A stretch of DNA of 64,000 nucleotides from Rugamonas sp. A1-17 (lineage in GTDB: Bacteria; Pseudomonadota; Gammaproteobacteria; Burkholderiales; Burkholderiaceae_D): positions 124,001 to 188,000 of the forward strand of contig JAJLPB010000002.1 in NCBI GenBank assembly GCA_025548565.1. The letters are read 5' to 3'. Of the stretch, positions 8,299 through 15,933 are shown one piece after another. Position 1 is the first letter of the stretch, and each line of letters starts with the position of its first letter. Both the position numbers and the translations under genes were made by a program. A model generated the notes under the pieces. That model did no database searches, had not been told where the DNA came from, and saw nothing but the letters and a program-made list of their open reading frames with translations.

Positions 8299-10286
8299 TT
8301 GGTCGACAGCACCAGCACGGTCACCGAATACGGCGCGAAGCTGTAGTTGAACGCTTTGCCCAGCCCGCTTACCTTGCTGGTCACCGGTACCACCTTGCTT
8401 GGCTCGGCGATGGTGTTGGTGTCTTCCTTCCTCGCCGAGGCAAGCACGATGGCCGTGCCATCCGGCGCCACCTTGCCGGCGCCAGCCAGCTCGACCTGCA
8501 CCGATTGCGCCGTGCCGATCGCGTTGACGACCTTCAGGTAGATCTCGCCCCGCTGCTCCGACCTGGTCGCCGAGAAGAACATGGTCGGTACTTCCCTCGC
8601 CGGCGGCAGCACCTGCGGCTTCTCCTGCGAGGCCGCCTCCTGCCAGGTCTGCGTGCCGACTTTTTGCGCGCTCACCGGCAGCGACACGTTGCCCAGGTAA
8701 TTGCTGAACACTTTCTGCACGTGGTAGGACGGCGAGCCGTAGCTGGCCTGCGCGTCGTAGCCGATCATGTTGAACCGCCACTGCACGCCGCCCGGGTTCG
8801 CGTTCACCAGCAGCGGCGCATAACAGGACATCTCGACGACGTCGGCGTTGCGCTCCATGCCGGTCATGAAGGCGGCGTCGGCCAACGCGGAGTGCAGGTT
8901 GGTGGTCGGCTCGCCCTCCTGCGCGGCCCACTCGCCGATGAAGATTTTCGGTCCCTTGCGCTCGTAGCTGTCGTAGCGCGCGGCGTCGTGCATCATCTGC
9001 ATCGGATTGTAGTAGTAATGCTCGTCAATCAGGTCGGGTTCGCGGCTGGTCACCTTCTGTTGCTGGCCCAGCCAGTCCTTGCCGTTGACGGTGGAGATCA
9101 GCTTGAGCTGCGGGTACTTCGCCTTGATGGCGTCGTGGAACTGGGTATAGCGGCCATCGTAGTTCTTCTGCTTGTCGAAGCCGTCCTCGTTGCCGATCTC
9201 GACGTAGCGCAGCTTGAACGGCGCCGGATGGCCATCCCTGGCGCGCTGTGCGCCCCACTTGGTGCCGACGTCGCCGGTGACGTACTCGATCTCCTCGAGC
9301 GCTTCCCGCACGAAGGGTTCCAGCCCCGGGCCGGCGGGAACGTTCTCGCCGTTGAGCGCATAACCAGCGAACACCGCCAGCACCGGTTCGGCCTTCATGT
9401 CCTCGCACCATTCCAGGAATTCAAGCAGGCCCATGCCGTCGGACGAGCGGTATCCCCAGGTGCCGGGATGGCCGGGCCGCTGCTCGATGGGGCCGAGCGT
9501 TTCCTTCCACTTGAAGCGGGTGTCCACGCTGCCGCCCTCCAGGTAGTTCCCGCCCGGGAAGCGCAGGAAGCGCGGCTTCATGTCGACCAGCTTTTGCATC
9601 AGGTCGATCCGGTTGCCGTTCGGCCGGTCCTTGTAGGTCGGCGGGAACAGCGAGACCTGGTTGAACCAGACGGTGCCAGGACTTTCGGTGGCGATCACCA
9701 GGCGCGCGCCGGCGGTCGGCTTGACGTTGGCGGCGGTGGTCAGGGTGACGTCGTAGCGCTTCCATTCGCCGTTGATGCGGCCGCCCTCGGCCTGCGCATA
9801 TATGGTCTTGCCATCCATGCCTTCGATGCTGACGGTCAGCGGCACGCCACTGGCGCCGGCGGTTTTGGCGTAGAAGCTGGCGCGGTAGCGGGTGCCCGGC
9901 TTGACCGGCACGCCCCAGTAGCCGTCGTTGGCGACGCCGACCCGGTGGCCCGGCGCGGCGTGCGCGGCGTCCAGGCGCAGGCTGGTGGTCAGCGCGGTGG
10001 CGGGGACCGGGTAGCGCTCGTCGAGCGCGATCGCGGCGCCGCCGCCGGCGTCCTGCACCACCGACCAGTGCACGGGCGTCTTGCCGTCATCCTTGAAGAC
10101 GCGGTTGCGCACCAGCTCCGCGTACAAGCCGCCATCGTAGGAGTAGTTGATTTCCTCGGTCATCAGACCGTACAAGGTCGGGCTGACCGGAATGCCGGGC
10201 TTGGCCAGGTCGATCTTGAGGGTGGTCTGCGCCATCGCCAGCGGCGCGATGAGGACGGCGAGCGACAGTAAGGTTTTCGAATTCAT
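8295..10286 (-). CDS. GH51 alpha-L-arabinofuranosidase
   Basis: A 663-residue secreted or periplasmic hydrolase (signal peptide MNSKTLLSLAVLIAPLAMA-Q). An N-terminal carbohydrate-binding-like region (about 25-240) contains NGEWKRYDVTLTT and TVWFNQVSLFP, typical of the CBM-containing GH51 subgroup; the TIM barrel follows. YVEIGNEDGF carries the acid/base Glu and KIFIGEWAAQEG the nucleophile Glu; DEHYYYNP is the conserved active-site His segment between them. A C-terminal beta-sandwich ends in VTVLVLSTK. It is the first gene of a two-gene operon with the GH127 enzyme. Together they would strip alpha- and beta-linked arabinofuranose from plant cell-wall polymers. No transporter or regulator for arabinose is adjacent. 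Confidence 0.92.
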   Translation of the reverse strand: MNSKTLLSLAVLIAPLAMAQTTLKIDLAKPGIPVSPTLYGLMTEEINYSYDGGLYAELVRNRVFKDDGKTPVHWSVVQDAGGGAAIALDERYPVPATALTTSLRLDAAHAAPGHRVGVANDGYWGVPVKPGTRYRASFYAKTAGASGVPLTVSIEGMDGKTIYAQAEGGRINGEWKRYDVTLTTAANVKPTAGARLVIATESPGTVWFNQVSLFPPTYKDRPNGNRIDLMQKLVDMKPRFLRFPGGNYLEGGSVDTRFKWKETLGPIEQRPGHPGTWGYRSSDGMGLLEFLEWCEDMKAEPVLAVFAGYALNGENVPAGPGLEPFVREALEEIEYVTGDVGTKWGAQRARDGHPAPFKLRYVEIGNEDGFDKQKNYDGRYTQFHDAIKAKYPQLKLISTVNGKDWLGQQQKVTSREPDLIDEHYYYNPMQMMHDAARYDSYERKGPKIFIGEWAAQEGEPTTNLHSALADAAFMTGMERNADVVEMSCYAPLLVNANPGGVQWRFNMIGYDAQASYGSPSYHVQKVFSNYLGNVSLPVSAQKVGTQTWQEAASQEKPQVLPPAREVPTMFFSATRSEQRGEIYLKVVNAIGTAQSVQVELAGAGKVAPDGTAIVLASARKEDTNTIAEPSKVVPVTSKVSGLGKAFNYSFAPYSVTVLVLSTK

Positions 10287-10580
10287 GTGAAGGTCGTGTA
10301 ATGAAGCTGCGCTTACGGGGCGCTTTTAGTTCAATGGTCGCGGTGGCGCCGGCCGTCCCTTGGACGTCGCTGCGTTGGCATCTGCGTGTTCTCCGCCATT
10401 GTGGGTGCCCTGTATCGTCCTTTTCAATTCTCAAAATCGCCAAACGCCGAATCATTTTTCAGTGAGCGCCTCGCCTGATTTCATCGATTCATGCAATTAT
10501 CAAATTCAATGGTGGCGGTTTATCTCTGCAATTGATGGGAATAAAGTACGCCTTGCGCATAAAACCAAGGAAACAGAACC
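10287..10580. promoter_or_regulatory. Divergent intergenic region
   Basis: About 294 bp between the leftward arabinosidase operon and the rightward small-gene run. The right half is AT-rich (10430-10560). AAGGAAACAG before 10581 is the ribosome site of the next gene. No gene, repeat or clear -35/-10 pair could be supported. Confidence 0.3.
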
Positions 10581-10889
10581 ATGATCAAGCCCCAAACCCT
10601 CGCCCTGTCCCTGCTGCTGGCGCTCGGCGCCGCGACGCTGCCCGCCGCCCAGGCCGCCGAGGCGCAACCTGCCGCGCCCGCCAAGTCCCACGCGCATAAC
10701 ACCGCCGCCGCCAACAAGCCGCTGGTGCTCAAGGCCTACCAGGCGCTGTTCGGCGACCACGACCTCGGCGCCGTCGACCGCTACTGGGCGAAGGACTACA
10801 TCCAGCACAACCCGTACATGGCCGACGGTACCGAGGCGGTCAAGCAGCTCGTCGAGAAAATCGGGCTGCTCCAGCGCCCGATGTTCTAA
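10581..10889 (+). CDS. Exported SnoaL/NTF2-like protein, apparently truncated
   Basis: A 102-residue product with a clear signal peptide (MIKPQTLALSLLLALGAATL, ending AAQA-AEA). The mature part has LVLKAYQALFGDHDLGAVDRYW followed by DYIQHNPYMADGTEAVKQLV, which is the N-terminal half of the predicted SnoaL-like ester-cyclase fold (two helices and the HNP.MADG turn). Family members normally continue for another 70-90 residues with four beta strands; here the frame ends at GLLQRPMF right before the ribosome site of the next gene. I therefore read it as a 3' truncated gene that may still be translated. It heads a short rightward run with a DsbA-like and a second SnoaL-like gene. Confidence 0.6.
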   Translation: MIKPQTLALSLLLALGAATLPAAQAAEAQPAAPAKSHAHNTAAANKPLVLKAYQALFGDHDLGAVDRYWAKDYIQHNPYMADGTEAVKQLVEKIGLLQRPMF

Positions 10890-10899
10890 GGAGAGCCTC

Positions 10900-11601
10900 A
10901 TGAGCACAACTACGCTGCACTATATCTACGATCCGCTTTGCGGCTGGTGCTACGGCGCCGCGCCGCTGGTGAAGGCTGCCCGCGAGGTCTTGCCCGTGCA
11001 GGCTCACGGCGGCGGCATGATGGCGGGCGACCGCCGCCAGCCGGTCACGCCGCAGTTGCGCGACTACGTGATGCCGCACGACAGGCGTATCGCGAATGCC
11101 ACCAGTCAGCCTTTTGGCGCTGCTTATTTCGAAGGCCTGTTGCGCGATACCTCGGCGGTATTCGATTCCGCCCCGCCGACCGCCGCGGTGCTGGCGGCGG
11201 AAAGACTCGCCGGCCGCGGCCTGGACATGCTGTCCCGCCTGCAATCCGCGCACTATGTCGAAGGCCGGCGCATCGCCGACCGCGAGGTGCTCGTCGCCAT
11301 GGCTGGCGCGATCGGACTGGACGCGACTGCCTTCGCGCTGGCCTTGGACGAAGCACAAGGCGAGCAACTTCACTCGCACATCGCAGAGACGCGCCGGCTG
11401 ATGGAACGCGTTGGCGCACGGGGCTTCCCCAGCTTCGCGCTCGAACGCGATAGCAAGTTCACCTTGCTCGACGCAGGCGCTTTCCTCGGCCGCCCGCAGG
11501 AGCTGCGGGATTGGCTGAAGACTCAACTGCCCGATGAAGTGGCGGCGCCTGCAAGCGCGGCGGCGGAGTTCGGCTGCGGACCGGATAGCTGTTCAATCTG
11601 A
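10900..11601 (+). CDS. DsbA family thioredoxin-fold protein (FrnE/2-hydroxychromene-isomerase-like)
   Basis: A 233-residue cytoplasmic protein: no signal peptide, start ATG preceded by AAGGAGAGCCTC. The N-terminus IYDPLCGWCYGAAPLV is a thioredoxin strand followed by a CxxC active site (CGWC), and the inserted helical domain and the final GARGFPSFAL cis-Pro segment fit the DSBA/FrnE clan. Members act as disulfide oxidoreductases or isomerases with unclear partners. The C-terminus CGPDSCSI adds two Cys, unusual and possibly metal- or redox-related. It lies 10 bp after the truncated SnoaL gene and 17 bp before an intact SnoaL-like gene, so the three are likely one transcript. Confidence 0.8.
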   Translation: MSTTTLHYIYDPLCGWCYGAAPLVKAAREVLPVQAHGGGMMAGDRRQPVTPQLRDYVMPHDRRIANATSQPFGAAYFEGLLRDTSAVFDSAPPTAAVLAAERLAGRGLDMLSRLQSAHYVEGRRIADREVLVAMAGAIGLDATAFALALDEAQGEQLHSHIAETRRLMERVGARGFPSFALERDSKFTLLDAGAFLGRPQELRDWLKTQLPDEVAAPASAAAEFGCGPDSCSI

Positions 11602-11618
11602 AGACAGGAAGGAAAGCC

Positions 11619-12011
11619 GTGCGTAGCAACCTGCAAATCGTTTCCGAGCACTACGCCGCATCCGAGCGGGGCGACATCGCCGGCATGATGGCCGACGTCG
11701 CGCCGGACGCGCGCTGGACGGAGATGGCGGGCTTCCCGTGTGCGGGCACCTGGATCGGCCCCGCGCAAATTGTCGAACACGTGTTCAAGGTCCTGGGCGG
11801 CGAGTGGGATGACTACCGCATGACGCTGGAGTCTCTGGTCGATGGGGGCGACTGCATTGTCGGCATTGGCAGCTATTCCGGCACGTACAAGCGCACCGGA
11901 CGAGCCATGCAAGCGCGTGTGACCCATGTGTGGCGGCTGGCAGGCGGCAAGATCGTGGGTTTCGAGCAGTTCACCGATACTTTGCTGGTGGCCAGGGCCA
12001 TGGAGATGTAA
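11619..12011 (+). CDS. SnoaL-like (NTF2 fold) domain protein
   Basis: A 130-residue single-domain protein. It starts with GTG at 11619, preceded by AGGAAGGAAAGCC, and no better start exists. The sequence follows the NTF2-like plan: helix with LQIVSEHYAASERGDIAGMMADVAPDARWTEM, then PCAGTWIGPAQIVEHVF, then strands ending THVWRLAGGKIVGFEQFTDT, the typical closing strands of SnoaL-like proteins. Members range from polyketide cyclases to small-molecule isomerases and many are uncharacterised, so no reaction can be named. It follows the DsbA-like gene by 17 bp. Confidence 0.8.
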   Translation: MRSNLQIVSEHYAASERGDIAGMMADVAPDARWTEMAGFPCAGTWIGPAQIVEHVFKVLGGEWDDYRMTLESLVDGGDCIVGIGSYSGTYKRTGRAMQARVTHVWRLAGGKIVGFEQFTDTLLVARAMEM

Positions 12012-12015
12012 CGCC

Positions 12016-12153
12016 ATGAGGCCAACAAATTTTCAACCACGCTGGCCAGGATGGCTGCGCACGATGACTGCCGCTGCCGCATTGGCAGCCGCCATCGTTC
12101 CGCAACTCGCGCAAGCCGAACCGGTCGCGCCCGCGCGTTCAACTACCACCTGA
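12016..12153 (+). pseudogene. Signal-peptide remnant of a secreted protein gene
   Basis: Four bases after the SnoaL-like stop an ATG opens a 45-codon frame whose product is almost only a signal peptide (PGWLRTMTAAAALAAAIVPQ, then LAQA-EPVAP) and stops six residues later. The last 15 bases overlap the 3' end of the oppositely oriented DsbA-like gene. A secreted protein of that size would have no mature part, so this looks like the 5' end of a gene cut off at about 12140 when the neighbouring block was joined. An intact tiny peptide cannot be excluded. Confidence 0.45.
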
Positions 12154-12789
12154 GATCCGCGGGATTGCGCCGGAAGCCGCTTGTATTGCCGCAGCAATCT
12201 CGTCTTCGCCGCGTCCCCCGTTGATGGCGATGCTTCCCCCAAAGACAAAGTGAGGAACCGAACGGACACCGGCGTCCCTCGACTTGACCGCTTCTTCCTC
12301 AACGCGATGGTGCTGTTCCGGATCAAGTGCGATAGCACGAGCCTGATCGCGATCGAAACCGTGGTCGGCTGCGATGTCGGCCAGCACATCGGCATCGGAG
12401 ATATTCTTCGCCGCGATGAAATAAGCATTGGTGATGGCAACCGCGAGCCTGTGCTGCGTGTTACGCCCAGCGGCAGCCCGAATCACAGCATGGGCAGCCT
12501 GGGTCGGATAGGCCCAGAGCTGACGGCCAAGATCCAGGTCGAAGCCCGAGGCGCGAGCTTCTCCCTCGGGGCGGGCAAAGGCGACCTTCGGATCGGTTAT
12601 GCCGTAGCGCGAACGCAGCAAGTCGGGAATATAGAGACCACCTGCCGGCGCGTCTGGCAGCAGCAGGACTGGATGCTGCCGAATGTCGACGGCCAGGTTG
12701 GGGAAACGCTCCGCCAGCACTTTGTCGAGACGGTGATGTCCGACGATGCACCACGGGCAGGTGATTTCAGTATAGAGGTCTATTTGCAT
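12139..12789 (-). CDS. DsbA family oxidoreductase (FrnE-like)
   Basis: A 216-residue protein with thioredoxin-fold start MQIDLYTEITCPWCIVGHHR, giving the active site CPWC, a central helical domain, and the cis-Pro region DAGVRSVPHFVFGGSIAINGG near the C-terminus. This is the FrnE/polyketide-synthesis disulfide isomerase type, cytoplasmic, often found beside azoreductase and HxlR genes in oxidative or electrophile stress loci. It reads left, downstream of the azoreductase and a gene remnant, and probably shares their transcript. It is a different subfamily from the DsbA-like gene at 10900, with little similarity beyond the fold. Base composition is lower in GC than the flanks, in keeping with a separately acquired block 12139-14099. 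Confidence 0.82.
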   Translation of the reverse strand: MQIDLYTEITCPWCIVGHHRLDKVLAERFPNLAVDIRQHPVLLLPDAPAGGLYIPDLLRSRYGITDPKVAFARPEGEARASGFDLDLGRQLWAYPTQAAHAVIRAAAGRNTQHRLAVAITNAYFIAAKNISDADVLADIAADHGFDRDQARAIALDPEQHHRVEEEAVKSRDAGVRSVPHFVFGGSIAINGGRGEDEIAAAIQAASGAIPRISGGS

Positions 12790-12807
12790 AATCGAGATGT
12801 TCCTGTG

Positions 12808-12933
12808 TCAATGGTGGGCGATGCCTGGCGCGGCACGCACGAACTTCTTGTCGGTCACCTGGTCAACCAAGAACGTCGCGAGATTGCCTCTGGAGAGCTT
12901 CATGAATAGCGCGATGGTCTTTTTGTCGGCCAT
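12808..12933 (-). pseudogene. C-terminal remnant of an NAD(P)H-binding (NmrA-like SDR) gene
   Basis: A 41-codon frame beginning MADKKTIALF and ending KLSRGNLATFLVDQVTDKKF then VRAAPGIAHH. The second half matches the C-terminal tail typical of atypical SDR/NmrA NAD(P)H-binding proteins (ISR-x-dlA-x-fll-x-ql-x(3)-yvrkapgIa pattern, recalled from the family). The Rossmann fold and more than 150 residues are missing. It sits 4 bp after the azoreductase stop and 18 bp before the DsbA-like start on the same strand, so a deletion probably removed most of a middle gene. Family recognition from so short a piece is tentative. Confidence 0.45.
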
Positions 12934-12937
12934 GAGG

Positions 12938-13555
12938 TCACGCAGCCTTCGCCAACAAGGCTTTGATGGCCGTTTCGGTGCTGGCGATCGCGGCCTTCGC
13001 CGCATCGGGGCCGAGCACCGTGCCTTCGACGCGTATCACTTCAACGTCGGTCAGGCCGATGAAACCGAGCAGGTGCAGCAAATAGTTATTCTGGAAGTCG
13101 AACGGTGCCCAGGCACCTTCCGAGAACACGCCGCCAGCAGCGGTAACGAGATAGGCCTTCTTGCCGGTCAGCAGTCCTCGCGGCCCGGCGTCGCCATAGC
13201 TGAAAGTGACGCCCGGCCAGGTGACGTGATCGAACCACGCCTTGAGCTGTGAGGGCAGACCGAAGTTGATCATGCCCGAACCGAGCACGATCACGTCGGC
13301 GGCCTTCAACTCATCGACGAACTCTTGGGCGACCTTCACCGCTGCGGCCTGTTCCGGTGTGCGATCTTCGGGCGATGTGATCCGGCCCTGGATATAGGCT
13401 GGCGTGATGTGCGGCGGCGGATTCGCGGCGAGATCGCGCACGGTCAGCGGGCCGCCCGAGCGGGCCTGGATGCCCTCGGCGATTTCGGCGGCGAAGCGGG
13501 TGGAAAGACTGTCAGCCTGGCGCGGACTGGAAGTAACAAGCAGGGTGTGGCTCAT
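12938..13555 (-). CDS. azoR: FMN-dependent NADH-azoreductase
   Basis: A 205-residue flavodoxin-like quinone/azo reductase. The N-terminal [20 protein letters not shown] is the FMN phosphate-binding turn of Azo[21 protein letters not shown] is the highly conserved dimer/flavin segment, and [20 protein letters not shown] precedes the C-terminal [12 protein letters not shown] strand. Length is normal. ATG at 13555 has a good ribosome site (TAGGAGCCACC). It reduces quinones and azo bonds by two electrons using NADH in the cytoplasm. It is divergent from an HxlR regulator starting at 13665, the usual arrangement for control of azoR-like genes by electrophile sensors. Confidence 0.92.
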   Translation of the reverse strand: MSHTLLVTSSPRQADSLSTRFAAEIAEGIQARSGGPLTVRDLAANPPPHITPAYIQGRITSPEDRTPEQAAAVKVAQEFVDELKAADVIVLGSGMINFGLPSQLKAWFDHVTWPGVTFSYGDAGPRGLLTGKKAYLVTAAGGVFSEGAWAPFDFQNNYLLHLLGFIGLTDVEVIRVEGTVLGPDAAKAAIASTETAIKALLAKAA

Positions 13556-13664
13556 GGTGGCTCCTAGGTATAAAATGAGAACTAAGTAAGCGGTTGATGC
13601 TGACTTACCAATTCATACAGAGGATGGTATAGTTCCTTCCGTTTCCCCACAAGAAGGCACACAC

Positions 13665-14099
13665 ATGTCACCTAGTCACATGAAGCTACCTGCCGAGATG
13701 CCTGCACCTGACACTGGCGGCTGCATGGCAACCCGTGAAATCCTGGATCGCATCGGTGACAAGTGGAGCCTCTACATTGTCGCCATGCTGGCTAAAGGCC
13801 CGCGGCGCTTCAACGAATTGAAGCGTGGCATCGACGGCATTTCCCAGCGGATGCTGACGCTGACCTTGCGCGGACTGGAACGCGACGGACTGGTAACGCG
13901 AACGATGTATCCGACGATTCCTCCGCGCGTCGATTACGAACTCACTGACATGGGAAGAACGCTGCTGAAGCCTGTCATGGCGCTGGTTAACTGGGCGAAC
14001 AAGAACCAGGCCGCCATTGCCGAGGCGCATAAACGTTTTGACGAGAAGCCGGAGCAAGATCAGGTCTTGATCCAGGGCGTAGTCTACCAGCGTCGATAA
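13665..14099 (+). CDS. HxlR family transcriptional regulator
   Basis: A 144-residue winged-helix regulator. GGCMATREILDRIGDKWSLY begins the DNA-binding domain with the conserved Cys in front of the first helix, which in YodB/HypR-like members senses quinones or disulfide stress. RRFNELKRGIDGISQRMLTL is the recognition helix region and PRVDYELTDMG the wing. It is divergent from azoR (109-bp gap), so it probably represses azoR and itself. A GTAAG / CTTAC inverted repeat at 13586-13590 and 13604-13608 in the gap could be its operator. ATG 13665 is used; a second ATG follows at 13680. Confidence 0.88.
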   Translation: MSPSHMKLPAEMPAPDTGGCMATREILDRIGDKWSLYIVAMLAKGPRRFNELKRGIDGISQRMLTLTLRGLERDGLVTRTMYPTIPPRVDYELTDMGRTLLKPVMALVNWANKNQAAIAEAHKRFDEKPEQDQVLIQGVVYQRR

Positions 14100-14167
14100 G
14101 CGGGCCCCAGGCCGTCGGCTTGTGCAAATGCGGCGGCGTCATGCCAGAGCTTGGCGATCTTGTTCGG

Positions 14168-14656
14168 CTACTTAAACCGGTCGAAAAAGGCCTTGGACTC
14201 CTGCGCCGAAAAATTGGGGTACCAGTGGCCGCCCGTCTCCGTGCCGCACCAGATGACGGGCTTGCCGCTGTCGCAACCCTGGTACTCCACGCAGCCGTTA
14301 CTCCCCAGGGGCACCGTGGCGGCACTGCAGCTATTGCGTTTCAGGAAAAGATCGCGCGCCTCCATCCCTGCCGCGTAAGGCACTACGTTATCGTCTTTGG
14401 CGTGGATGAACAGGGCCGCCACCTTGTTGGAAGAACCGGCACAGCCGCTCCAGAGCGAACCGGCCATGGGCACGATTGCCCGCACCACGGCGCCCATCTG
14501 GCATCCGATGGCGTTGGACATCATGCCGCCAAAGCTGAAGCCGGTAGCGAAAACACGCTGCGGGTCCGTGCATGCGCCCTGCTGGACCTCGCTGATCATG
14601 GCGCACACGAAGCGAATATCGCGGTCGCCAGTGTTGGCCCACCCCTTAGTTTGCAT
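14168..14656 (-). pseudogene. C-terminal half of a PHB-depolymerase/feruloyl-esterase family gene
   Basis: A 162-codon frame covering the second half of an alpha/beta-hydrolase of the LpqC/PHB depolymerase (esterase D-like) family. FATGFSFGGMMSNAIGCQMG contains the nucleophile Ser, HAKDDNVVPY the acid Asp and TGGHWYPNF the catalytic His; VCAMISEVQQGACTDPQRVF is the conserved helix before the nucleophile elbow. The N-terminal 100 or more residues, including the signal peptide and oxyanion segment, are absent: upstream of 14656 the sequence changes abruptly to AT-rich DNA without homologous frames. All three catalytic residues survive but the fold should not form, so I call it a truncated remnant. 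Confidence 0.65.
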
Positions 14657-15042
14657 CGAAGTCTTCCATGCGCAGCAAGTCTAATGGCCACGATCATGAC
14701 CGTCTTTTACGATTTTCGTCATCAGACGACATGTTTTTGAATTTCAGTAATCAACCACGACTCTTTCCTGCTCGCCGCCTTAAATCTGTGGGTACGCATC
14801 CCAATTAAAACTGCCCAGAAAATTCATAGCCCAACTCGGCCGAATAAAATCCCGTATTAAATAGTCACAAAATCCCACAATTACATGCCGGCAATATAAG
14901 CCCATTACCTTGAAATACTTCAATTATTATATTGACATTCAAAAATAAATTTGTTTTCCGCGATATTTTTAATAACAAAAGGTGTATATTTAATTCCGCT
15001 GAGCAGTGAAATCCTATGAATTGACCTTGAAAGGAAAGAGTC
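14657..15042. other. AT-rich intergenic stretch
   Basis: About 386 bp with GC near 38-40%, far below the surroundings. It contains no supportable gene on either strand. The right end supplies the leader of the gene at 15043, with GAAAGGAAAGAGTC as its ribosome site. The sharp composition change at the left marks the breakpoint of the truncated esterase gene. Confidence 0.5.
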
Positions 15043-15435
15043 ATGAGTAATGTACCTGTGCTTGGAACTTATACTTCTGAAGATAAGAATTTCACATTCA
15101 AAATTGGAGCAGCCAATCCTTCGAATGGGGTGATCAGTGGCGTGTATATCGCCAGCTACAGCCCAGTCGGTCCACTGAATACGGAAGGCAATGTCGGCAG
15201 TTACGCCTGGGTCTTTAACAAAAGCCAGGGTAAGGATGGCGTGGCGCCCTTCACCATAGGATTTGGCGGCAGCGTGCGTCCGGAACCGGGCCGCGCCTAT
15301 TGCATCAACGACGTGTGGACTGGCGTCTACCAGACCGACAACAGCATCCTGGCCGAGGGCGTGCGCTCCTTCGTGAACCAGGATGGCACGACCCAAGTAC
15401 GCAGTCTGGGCACTTTGCGCTTCGCCATAGCGTAA
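15043..15435 (+). CDS. Unrecognised small beta-rich protein
   Basis: A 130-residue protein with an excellent ribosome site (GAAAGGAAAGAGTC) and no signal peptide. It appears all-beta: LGTYTSEDKNFTFKIGAANP, GVISGVYIASYSP, YAWVFNKSQGK, FTIGFGGSV, DVWTGVYQTDNSILAEGVRS and QVRSLGTLRFAIA read as alternating strands. The pattern G-T-Y near the start, a G-x(1-2)-G-x-Y strand, a Trp in a central strand and W-T-G-x-Y followed by a final strand is loosely like the avidin/streptavidin barrel, but the biotin-site residues cannot be assigned, so I do not name it as such. Codon use is less GC-rich than neighbours and both flanks are AT-rich, suggesting recent acquisition as a single-gene island. Confidence 0.65.
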   Translation: MSNVPVLGTYTSEDKNFTFKIGAANPSNGVISGVYIASYSPVGPLNTEGNVGSYAWVFNKSQGKDGVAPFTIGFGGSVRPEPGRAYCINDVWTGVYQTDNSILAEGVRSFVNQDGTTQVRSLGTLRFAIA

Positions 15436-15933
15436 TTATTACCCACTGCGATCAAAAGCTTAGCGCTACCTTGTCACTGCTCAGCCCAGTCGCATATATT
15501 AATAGCTGCGTTTTCGTTTTCCAGCAGGACTAATAATCATCAAGCACCTCTCCCTTCGGCAGACATGAACGCTCATAGCGCTCACGCGGCGAATATAATA
15601 AATTAATCCATGATTAATTATCGCGCTCCGTTGTGGAATTTTTTACGCACGCGGAGTCCCGCCAAGACTGAGCGTAAAGCACATGATGCGCGAGTCGTAA
15701 ATTTAACCGGTGGAGATCCGAAAGTGGCGGAATTTGCAGCTACGTGGATCGTTAGCAAAAGCAAGGCTACCGCTGGTCGCAGAGCGATATTGAACACCAC
15801 CCGGCATGGAACGCGAGGCCGCCTGGCGCATCGAGGAAGCGGCACCATTGCTCTGCCGCACACGGATACGACAAGGCGGCCGGTCCGTCGTCTCGCGAAC
15901 CGCGAAACACAAACCAGCTAAACTGCGGGCGTA
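15436..15933. other. Intergenic stretch without a supported gene
   Basis: About 498 bp between the small beta protein and the Cache gene, which converge on it from opposite sides. A 104-codon frame (15610-15921, plus) and a shorter opposite one exist, but their Arg/Thr-rich translations have no ribosome site, no domain-like pattern and no plausible fold. No clear terminator hairpin was found. Confidence 0.45.

Noticed and set aside
10360..10584. Short frame upstream of the truncated SnoaL gene
   Set aside because: Covers the promoter region of that gene and has no signal, motif or ribosome site.
14881..15042. TTGACA at 14932 as -35 box for the small beta protein
   Set aside because: No -10 hexamer at 16-18 bp; nearest TATTTT is about 26 bp away, so the promoter was not called.
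15043..15435. Naming the small beta protein an avidin
   Set aside because: Only a loose strand pattern agrees; biotin-contact residues cannot be aligned by eye.
15610..15921. 104-codon frame on the plus strand in the 15.4-15.9 kb gap
   Set aside because: No ribosome site, Arg/Thr-rich non-globular translation and an overlapping opposite frame of the same quality.
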